Shown here: positions 14,591 through 19,513 of the stretch, piece after piece
Layout: every line of letters begins with the position of its first letter
How positions within the stretch are numbered: position 1 is the stretch's first letter
Assembly (NCBI GenBank): GCA_001802655.1
Contig: MGZO01000132.1
Span: 1,311-20,823, forward strand
Length of the DNA: 19,513 nucleotides
From: Hydrogenophilales bacterium RIFOXYD1_FULL_62_11
GTDB taxonomy: Bacteria; Pseudomonadota; Gammaproteobacteria; Burkholderiales; Thiobacillaceae
Reading direction: 5' to 3'
Made by a program: the position numbers and the translations under genes
Notes under the pieces: generated by a model
Database searches by the model: none
What the model was told of the DNA's origin: nothing
The model's input: only the letters and a program-made list of their open reading frames with translations

Positions 14591-15363
14591 CAACGATCAT
14601 TACCCTGTTTGGCGGCATGATTGCCGTTCTCGCGCTGTATGCCATCGGCGGCCTGATCCGCAGTGTGCCGCCGATGTTGCGTGCCGTGCTGGCAGCGGTC
14701 ATTCCGCTGATGGGCTATTTTGTCCTCATTATTGGGCGCTGGCCCGGGCTCGATGTGGTGGCCATGCACATCTCCGTCTTTTCCGCGACGGCGCTGGTGT
14801 TGTTTGCCATGACGCAATTTAGGCGGCGTGGCGGAGAAAAGCTGCATTGGGCGCCCAAATTGCTGATCACCTTTTTTATCGGTCTGGCGTTCCTCAACGC
14901 GGCGCTATTGCAAATCGCAACCAAAGGTCTGCCCGAACCACTCGCACAGTGGTGGTTGGGAAGCGAGGGCGGTGCGGTTTACAGCGGGTTTTCCGGAGTG
15001 GTTCCGCACGGGGAAAATGCGGCCAAAGCGGTGTCCTCGGAACTGCGTGAAACGCACCAAGAGTCGCAGCTGGGTTGGCAGGTTGACGTGTCCGGGCTTG
15101 ACGGCCTTGGCAAAGCGAACCGGATTCAGGTTCGTGTCAAGGATCGCACCGGTTTGCCGGTTGAGCTGGTGGCTGCGGAAATTCGCTTATTACGTGCAGG
15201 GGTAGCAGAGCCTGTATTGATCCTGCCGCTGGATGCTGTCGAGGCCGGTGTCTATACAGGTGTGCTGCCACTGCCGGCGACTGGTCGCTGGCTGGTTGAA
15301 ATGCGATTGATGCAGAACGGCAAGTTGCATTACCACCATATTCAGGAACTGGCTGCCTCATGA
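14587..15363 (+). CDS. ccoH: FixH/CcoH-domain protein with an extra N-terminal membrane region
   Basis: FixH/CcoH proteins are small membrane-anchored factors needed for stable cbb3 oxidase. This 258-aa product is longer than the usual 150-170 aa. Residues about 1-90 hold three extra hydrophobic helices. Next comes a helix LLITFFIGLAFLNAALLQIA, which looks like the normal FixH anchor, and then a periplasmic beta-sandwich from about residue 160. That part carries GWQVDVSGLDGLG, RVKDRTGLPV and GRWLVEMRL, the FixH/YtkA-like signature. The role of the extra N-terminal part is unknown. The gene overlaps ccoG upstream and ccoS downstream by 4 nt each (ATGA), so no ccoI copper ATPase gene lies between as in the usual ccoGHIS order. 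Confidence 0.82.
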   Translation: MTTIITLFGGMIAVLALYAIGGLIRSVPPMLRAVLAAVIPLMGYFVLIIGRWPGLDVVAMHISVFSATALVLFAMTQFRRRGGEKLHWAPKLLITFFIGLAFLNAALLQIATKGLPEPLAQWWLGSEGGAVYSGFSGVVPHGENAAKAVSSELRETHQESQLGWQVDVSGLDGLGKANRIQVRVKDRTGLPVELVAAEIRLLRAGVAEPVLILPLDAVEAGVYTGVLPLPATGRWLVEMRLMQNGKLHYHHIQELAAS

Positions 15364-15545
15364 ACGGCATTATGGGTTTTCTTTTCCTGCTCTCGGGGCT
15401 GTTCGTGCTGTTGATCGTCGTGGGCGTGTTTTGGTCGATTAAAAGTGGCCAGTTTGACGACTTGGAAGGCCCGGCTGAACGCATTTTGATGGACGACGAT
15501 GATCCTTTATTGCCAACACGCCACTTGAGCGTCAAAGACAAGTAA
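15360..15545 (+). CDS. ccoS: CcoS, cbb3-type oxidase assembly protein
   Basis: CcoS is a small single-helix protein required for heme and copper insertion into the cbb3 oxidase. The 61-aa product has one N-terminal helix (about residues 6-28). The family signature follows directly: FWSIKSGQFDDLEGPAERIL, then MDDDD. Length is normal. The start overlaps the FixH stop by 4 nt, indicating translational coupling. A further small frame begins 35 nt after its stop. Confidence 0.93.
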   Translation: MNGIMGFLFLLSGLFVLLIVVGVFWSIKSGQFDDLEGPAERILMDDDDPLLPTRHLSVKDK

Positions 15546-15580
15546 ATTAAAATATCTCAACTTAGAATGGAGTGTGCGAC

Positions 15581-15688
15581 ATGAAACAACTGATGACCTT
15601 CCAGAATTTTCCGATGGTGCTGGTGGTAGGCCTGATTGCCTGGGCTTGGATCAGCGTTCTTTCTGTTCTGATTGCTTCGTTTTTCTGA
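15581..15688 (+). CDS. Unrecognised 35-aa single-helix membrane peptide after ccoS
   Basis: A 35-codon frame from ATG 15581 to TGA 15686-15688 is preceded by TGGAG at suitable spacing. The product begins MKQLMTFQNFP and continues as one hydrophobic helix of about 22 residues (MVLVVGLIAWAWISVLSVLI), ending in ASFF. It lies in the same direction as ccoGHS, before the shared terminator. I recognise no family. Small single-helix subunits of this size are known for some cbb3 oxidases (CcoM in Pseudomonas stutzeri), so a similar role is possible but purely positional. Chance is the alternative, although the ribosome-binding site, hydrophobic pattern and position argue for a real gene. Confidence 0.6.
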   Translation: MKQLMTFQNFPMVLVVGLIAWAWISVLSVLIASFF

Positions 15689-15705
15689 CCTGTAAGCGTT
15701 AAGGT

Positions 15706-15755
15706 CCAATAAAAAACCCCCGCCACTCCTTTGAGTGGCGGGGGTTTTTTATTGG
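15706..15755. terminator. Long bidirectional terminator between the cco cluster and rpoH
   Basis: This is a perfect 23-bp inverted repeat (15706-15728 with 15733-15755) around a 4-nt loop. A CCCCCGCCACTC core is flanked by A6 on the left and T6 on the right. It can terminate both the plus-strand cco accessory genes and the minus-strand rpoH transcript. Confidence 0.95.
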
Positions 15756-15768
15756 CACGGCTGCGTGC

Positions 15769-16614
15769 TTATGCCGGGATCACTGCGCGCATTTTCTGTA
15801 GCGCGCGCGCTTCTATCTGGCGGATACGTTCAGCCGATACACCGTACTCTGCAGCCAGTTCGTGCAGCGTGGCAACCTCGCCTTCGGTCAGCCAGCGGGC
15901 CTTGATGATGTGGCGACTGCGGTCATCCAGGTTTTCGAGTGCGGCAACCAGACCCGTATGACGCAGGCGTTCAGTTTGCTCGCGTTCGAGCAACTGTGCG
16001 GGATTTTCGTCGGGGCTTGCCAGGTAAGCCAGCGGGCTGTAGCCCTCTTCCCCGTCATCGAAGGTGGGGTCGATCGAGACATCGTGGCCGGACATCCGGG
16101 TTTCCATCTCCAGCACGTCCTTGCGGCTGACGTTGAGCTCGCGCGCCATCGCGTCTGCTTCCTGCAGCGTCATGCTATTGAGCGACTGCTTCAGGCTGCG
16201 CAGGTTGAAGAACAGTTTGCGCTGTGACTTGGTGGTGGCCACTTTGACCAGACGCCAGTTTTTCAGGACAAATTCATGGATTTCGGCACGGATCCAGTGC
16301 AATGCGAACGACACCAAGCGCACGCCGCGATCAGGGTCGAACCGCTTGACTGCCTTCATCAGGCCGACATTGCCTTCCTGGATGAGGTCGGCATGCGGCA
16401 AGCCGTAACCGAGATAATGCCGAGCCACGCTCACCACTACGCGCAAGTGTGACACCACCAATTGGCGAGCCGCTTCAATGTCTTCTTTGTCGTGCCAAGC
16501 ACGCGCCAGACGCTGCTCCTCTTCCAGGCTGAGCATGGGGTAGCGGTTAACCGTCTGGATATAACTTTCCTGGCTATACGCCGAGGGTATAGGTAATGAC
16601 ATGGATTGATTCAT
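15769..16614 (-). CDS. rpoH: RNA polymerase heat-shock sigma factor sigma-32
   Basis: RpoH directs RNA polymerase to heat-shock promoters for chaperones and proteases. The 281-aa product shows region 2 (LVVSHLRVVVSVARHYLGYG, DLIQEGNVGLMKAVKRFDP and SFALHWIRAEI), the RpoH box QRKLFFNLR at residues 131-139 that separates it from RpoD/RpoS, and a region 4 helix-turn-helix (LAAEYGVSAERIRQIE). Length is normal. The start is preceded by AGGAGG. It is the last gene of an ftsY-ftsE-ftsX-rpoH block, a conserved proteobacterial order. A CIRCE element lies in its leader 27 nt before the start, so repression by HrcA is expected. Confidence 0.97.
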   Translation of the reverse strand: MNQSMSLPIPSAYSQESYIQTVNRYPMLSLEEEQRLARAWHDKEDIEAARQLVVSHLRVVVSVARHYLGYGLPHADLIQEGNVGLMKAVKRFDPDRGVRLVSFALHWIRAEIHEFVLKNWRLVKVATTKSQRKLFFNLRSLKQSLNSMTLQEADAMARELNVSRKDVLEMETRMSGHDVSIDPTFDDGEEGYSPLAYLASPDENPAQLLEREQTERLRHTGLVAALENLDDRSRHIIKARWLTEGEVATLHELAAEYGVSAERIRQIEARALQKMRAVIPA

Positions 16615-16641
16615 GATTGCTTTTCCTCCTATGTGCTCATT

Positions 16642-16668
16642 TTAGCACTCGCGTCTAATGAGTGCTAA
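16642..16668 (-). promoter_or_regulatory. CIRCE element (HrcA operator) upstream of rpoH
   Basis: TTAGCACTC and GAGTGCTAA, separated by exactly nine bases, match the CIRCE consensus perfectly. One more base pair extends each arm. The element lies between ftsX and rpoH, 27 nt before the rpoH start and just upstream of its ribosome-binding site. HrcA binds CIRCE and represses transcription until heat stress inactivates it. Confidence 0.95.
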
Positions 16669-16684
16669 ATCGACATGGAGTTCC
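16656..16684 (-). promoter_or_regulatory. Weak candidate rpoH promoter overlapping CIRCE (sigma-E-like -35)
   Basis: Read on the minus strand, GGAACT (plus-strand 16679-16684) lies 17 nt before TCATTA (plus-strand 16656-16661). The -35 resembles the sigma-E consensus GGAACTT and the spacing fits, but the -10 agrees poorly (TC only). The -10 would lie inside CIRCE, where HrcA could block it. This is tentative. Confidence 0.25.
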
Positions 16685-16703
16685 CTGGGCGTGGAAGAAG
16701 CCG

Positions 16704-17612
16704 TCAGCGCGGCGCGGATGTTTGATGCAGCGTACGCGTCACCGCGATCCAGGCGCCCAGCCAGCCCGTCAGCGTTGTGATTGCCAGCACAATCGCGATT
16801 TCGGTGCCGGAAGGCGGCAGCAGCTGGAAATTTGCCCCGTACAGGCTGGACAGATGGGCGACCGGCGCACGCAGCATGGCGCCTGCCAGCGCCAGCACCC
16901 CGCCTGCAGCGAGGCCTCCCAGCAACCCTTGGAGTGCGCCCAGATACAAAAATGGGCGCCGGATATAGCGATTGGTTGCCCCGATCAGGCGACTCACGTG
17001 AATTTCGTCGCGGCGCGTCAACACCCGGGCGCGGATGGCGTTGCTCGAGATGGCCATGAGGGCAATGGCAAACAGGCCACCCAGCAACCACACCCCGGTG
17101 CGCCCGATGGCGAGTGCGGCTTGCAGGCGTTCGATCCATTGGCTGTCGAGCTGGGTTTCGGCGACGCCCGGCAATTTACCCAGTTCGCCTGCCAGGTGCC
17201 TGAGCGCTTCGGGTGTGGAAGCTTGTGGGCGTACGACCCAGGCGTCCGGCAGCGGGTTCTCACTGAGCCCCGCAGTGATGTCGGCCAAGTCCTGCGAAGC
17301 GCTGAGCGCGGTAAGCGCTTGCTGCTTTGGGGTGTAGCGCGCCTGCGCGATGTCGGTTTGCTTGAGGCGAGCGGCAATCAGGCCTTTTTGCACGGTCGTG
17401 ACATCAGCAGCGAGAAACAGGCTGATTTCCGGCTGTGCGGGCAGGTCGCCCGCCAGCCGGTTGAGATTGCCCAGCATGAGATACAGCGCGCTGGGGAGGC
17501 TGATCGCCACCCCCATCGCCAGCGCGGTGAGCAGGGTGACCACGGGTTGAGAGAACAAGCGGCGCAGCGCCGTGGTGAGCGCATGTTTCTGGTGACGCAG
17601 CCAATGCTTCAT
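16704..17612 (-). CDS. ftsX: Cell division protein FtsX (ABC-like permease)
   Basis: FtsX forms the membrane part of the FtsEX complex, which controls cell-wall hydrolases at the division site. The 302-aa product has a basic N-terminus, a first helix (about residues 22-46), and a periplasmic domain of about 110 residues. Three C-terminal helices follow, at about 170-192, 220-242 and 270-290. The cytoplasmic stretch NAIRARVLTRRDEIHVSRLIGATNRYIRRPF is split here only by length limits: NAIRARVLTRRDEIHVS and RLIGATNRYIRRPF are typical of the family. ATG at 17610-17612 overlaps the ftsE stop (ATGA), and GGAGGGGG provides a strong ribosome-binding site. Longer in-frame starts would lie inside ftsE. 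Confidence 0.94.
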   Translation of the reverse strand: MKHWLRHQKHALTTALRRLFSQPVVTLLTALAMGVAISLPSALYLMLGNLNRLAGDLPAQPEISLFLAADVTTVQKGLIAARLKQTDIAQARYTPKQQALTALSASQDLADITAGLSENPLPDAWVVRPQASTPEALRHLAGELGKLPGVAETQLDSQWIERLQAALAIGRTGVWLLGGLFAIALMAISSNAIRARVLTRRDEIHVSRLIGATNRYIRRPFLYLGALQGLLGGLAAGGVLALAGAMLRAPVAHLSSLYGANFQLLPPSGTEIAIVLAITTLTGWLGAWIAVTRTLHQTSAPR

Positions 17613-18271
17613 GCCGCCCCCTCCGTTATTTTTCCGTGGTCGAGATGCACGGTGCGGCCGCCCAGTGCGGAAATGGCACGGTCGTCGTGGGTGGCGATTA
17701 CCAGTGTGGTGCCCACCTGATGGAAGTCGCGGAACATCGCCATGATGTCGGCAGCGTAGCCGGCATCCAGATTGCCGGTTGGTTCGTCGGCCAGTAACAG
17801 GGCGGGACGGCTTACCAGCGCACGGGCGATGCACAGGCGCTGCTGTTCGCCGCCTGACAGGCTGACCGGATTAGATTTTTCGCGCTTGAGCAGGCCGACC
17901 TTGTCGATCACTGCGCGCGCGCGCTTCAGCGCTTCGCGGCGGTCAAAGCCTGCGATGTCGAGCGGCAACACCACGTTTTCGATCACATTGCGGTCGAACA
18001 GAAGCTTGTGATCCTGAAATACCAAGCCGATGTTGCGGCGCAGATAGGGGATCGCACGCTGCGACAGGCGGCTGATGTTCTGCCCGCTGACCGACACGAC
18101 GCCACTGGTGGGGCGCTCGATGGCGGCAATGAGTTTGAGTAGGGTGGATTTCCCGGCGCCGGAATGGCCGGTGAGGAACACCAGTTCGCCCTTTTCGATG
18201 GCGAGAGTGGCGCTGGACAAGGCTTCGTGGCCGCCGGGATAGCGTTTGGTCACCTGGCTGAAGCTGATCAT
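17609..18271 (-). CDS. ftsE: Cell division ATP-binding protein FtsE
   Basis: FtsE is the ATPase that drives FtsX to activate peptidoglycan hydrolases during division. The 220-aa product is a compact ABC ATPase. It has Walker A GHSGAGKST (residues 35-43), the Q-loop near Q86 (VFQDHKLL), signature LSGGEQQR (138-145), Walker B LLLADEPTG, and H195 in the switch (ATHD). The VFQDHKLLFDRNVIENV stretch is typical of FtsE rather than other ABC ATPases. It overlaps ftsY upstream and ftsX downstream by 4 nt each, so the three genes are translationally coupled. Confidence 0.96.
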   Translation of the reverse strand: MISFSQVTKRYPGGHEALSSATLAIEKGELVFLTGHSGAGKSTLLKLIAAIERPTSGVVSVSGQNISRLSQRAIPYLRRNIGLVFQDHKLLFDRNVIENVVLPLDIAGFDRREALKRARAVIDKVGLLKREKSNPVSLSGGEQQRLCIARALVSRPALLLADEPTGNLDAGYAADIMAMFRDFHQVGTTLVIATHDDRAISALGGRTVHLDHGKITEGAA

Positions 18272-19362
18272 GGCGTGAACACGGCCTCGACAAACTCACG
18301 CGCATCGAATGGCCGCAGGTCGTCCAGGCCTTCACCGACGCCGATGTAGCGCACCGGGATGGGGCGGGCCTGGGCGATGGCAGCAATCGCGCCGCCCTTG
18401 GCGGTGCCGTCGAGCTTGGTTAGCGCCAGCCCGGTCACGCCGAGCGCATCGTCGAACGCCTTCACCTGCATCACCGCGTTTTGCCCGGTATTGGCGTCGA
18501 GCACCAGCAGCACTTCGTGCGGCGCGCCGGGCGCGGTTTTTTCGATCACGCGTTTGACCTTTTTGATCTCTTCCATCAAATGCAGTTGGGTCGGCAGGCG
18601 ACCGGCGGTGTCAGCCAGCACCACGTCGATGTTGCGCGCGCGCGCGGCCTGAATGGCGTCGAAAATCACCGCGGCAGAATCGCCTTTGTCCTGACTCACC
18701 ACGGTGACGTTGTTGCGTTCGCCCCAAACCTGCAACTGTTCGCGTGCGGCGGCGCGAAAAGTGTCGCCCGCTGCCAGCAGCACCGACAAGCCTTGTGACT
18801 GATACAGCTTGGCGAGCTTGCCGATGGTGGTGGTTTTGCCGGCACCATTGACGCCCGCCAGCATCACGATGAACGGCTGCTCCCGCGTGATGGCGAGCGG
18901 CGCCTGCAACGGCAGCAGCAGCTCAATCAGCGCCTGCTTCAGCGCTTCCTGCAAATCAGACGCTTCGGTCAGCCCTTCGCGTCGCACCTGTTTCTGCAGC
19001 CTGTCGAGCAGAGCTTGCGTGGCATCGACGCCGACATCGGCGGTGATGAGGATGGTCTCAAGCTCTTCGTATAACTCGGCGTCGATCTTGCGTCCGACAC
19101 CAAACAGGCTGGAGAACTGGCCGCCCAGCCGGTCGCGGGTTTTGGCCAGCCCCTGCTTGAGTCGCTGTGCCCAGCCCGGACGGGCGGGCGCAGCATCATC
19201 TGCCTGAACCGCTGGCGTGGTCTGGGTCGCGGTTGCGAGGGGGGCGGGCGCTGAGGGTTCAGGCGTGACCGGTTCAGGCGCAAGCTGTGCGGGCGTGAGC
19301 TGATCAGCCGCCGTCGCTTCCGGTGCGGGAACAGGTTTGGATTTTTTGAAGAAACTAAACAC
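18268..19362 (-). CDS. ftsY: Signal recognition particle receptor FtsY
   Basis: FtsY is the membrane-associated GTPase that receives SRP-ribosome complexes and hands them to the Sec translocon. The 364-aa product begins with MFSFFKKSK and a proline/alanine-rich linker of about 60 residues. The N domain follows (about 65-155), then the G domain. GTPase motifs are GVNGAGKTTT (170-179), DTFRAAA (200-206), DTAGR (251-255) and TKLDG (315-319), with GVGEGLDDLRPFD near the end. The acidic A domain of enteric FtsY is replaced by the short Pro/Ala-rich segment, as in many betaproteobacteria. It is the first gene of the ftsYEX-rpoH block. Confidence 0.97.
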   Translation of the reverse strand: MFSFFKKSKPVPAPEATAADQLTPAQLAPEPVTPEPSAPAPLATATQTTPAVQADDAAPARPGWAQRLKQGLAKTRDRLGGQFSSLFGVGRKIDAELYEELETILITADVGVDATQALLDRLQKQVRREGLTEASDLQEALKQALIELLLPLQAPLAITREQPFIVMLAGVNGAGKTTTIGKLAKLYQSQGLSVLLAAGDTFRAAAREQLQVWGERNNVTVVSQDKGDSAAVIFDAIQAARARNIDVVLADTAGRLPTQLHLMEEIKKVKRVIEKTAPGAPHEVLLVLDANTGQNAVMQVKAFDDALGVTGLALTKLDGTAKGGAIAAIAQARPIPVRYIGVGEGLDDLRPFDAREFVEAVFTP

Positions 19363-19457
19363 GGATGAAGGCAGTCAGCATGGCTGTTTGACGAACGCCT
19401 AATCTTATCATTCGGCTACGGCTTATTATTCGGGCTCATTCAATTAGAGGTGAAGAC

Positions 19458-19513
19458 ATGCGGAGCATGTGGGGAATCGTACTGGCGCTCGCTGTGGGCA
19501 GCGCCCAGGCGGC
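19458..19513 (+). CDS. Start of an exported protein, cut by the window edge
   Basis: An ATG at 19458 with the strong ribosome-binding site GAGGTGA begins an open frame that runs off the window. The 18 complete codons encode MRSMWGIVLALAVGSAQA, which looks like a signal peptide ending at an AQA cleavage site, so the product is probably periplasmic. It is divergent from ftsY with 95 nt between the starts. In many betaproteobacteria the gene divergent from ftsY encodes an M16 (insulinase-like) zinc peptidase, so that is a guess from context only. Nothing in the visible sequence identifies the enzyme. Confidence 0.6.
   Translation, partial: MRSMWGIVLALAVGSAQA

Noticed and set aside
16662..17720. 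Long open frame (352 codons) on the plus strand
   Set aside because: It lies fully antisense to ftsX and ftsE, which have clear family motifs. The predicted product is rich in Arg, Gln and Pro with no domain, as expected of a shadow in GC-rich DNA.
19363..19457. Divergent promoters between ftsY and the plus-strand gene
   Set aside because: TATTAT-like sequences are present, but no pair with an acceptable -35 at normal spacing was found on either strand.

Overview
The window looks like a chromosomal segment of a betaproteobacterium. The gene order coxB-ctaD-small ORF-ctaG-DUF2970-ctaE-(DUF2909)-SURF1-Sco-like-ctaA-ctaB is typical of that class, with sulfur- or iron-oxidising Nitrosomonadales relatives a reasonable guess. 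The ftsY-ftsE-ftsX-rpoH order fits as well. The assignment rests on gene order and protein family recognition, because no rRNA or tRNA gene is present. No insertion sequence, CRISPR array, tRNA, prophage or attachment site was seen.

Layout: (1) 1-329 holds the tail of an unidentified open frame and a roughly 250-nt leader with a stable hairpin. (2) 330-4850 is an aa3/caa3-type cytochrome c oxidase operon. It encodes subunit II fused to a cytochrome c domain, subunit I, a 39-aa membrane peptide, the CuB chaperone CtaG, a DUF2970 protein and subunit III, and it ends in a strong bidirectional terminator. (3) 4905-5105 is a small convergent DUF2909 membrane protein gene on the minus strand. (4) 5154-8368 encodes assembly factors: SURF1, a membrane-anchored Sco-like thiol protein, heme A synthase and heme O synthase. 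(5) 8452-9497 is an Rrf2-type regulator with three clustered cysteines, translationally overlapped with a Sco1/SenC copper lipoprotein. (6) 9622-12993 is ccoNOQP, the high-affinity cbb3 oxidase. A terminator separates it from ccoG, a FixH-domain fusion, ccoS and an unrecognised 35-aa membrane peptide (13067-15688). (7) On the minus strand, 19362 down to 15769, are ftsY, ftsE, ftsX and rpoH, with a perfect CIRCE element in front of rpoH. (8) At 19458 a secreted protein gene starts on the plus strand and runs off the window.

How it works together: the first half makes a low-affinity heme-copper oxidase with its heme A and copper insertion machinery. The second half makes a microaerobic cbb3 oxidase with its maturation factors. 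Between them sits a probable Fe-S regulator coupled to a copper chaperone, a plausible place for redox, NO or metal control of one or both enzymes. The ftsYEX-rpoH block is a housekeeping neighbour (membrane targeting, division and heat shock).

Most of the window is well-known biology. The parts most worth a second look are the HrcA/CIRCE site on rpoH, the 35-aa peptide after ccoS, the FixH fusion with no ccoI, the arginine-rich insertion in CcoG, the palindromes in front of ccoN and rrf2, and a terminator that leaves no room for a ccoG promoter.
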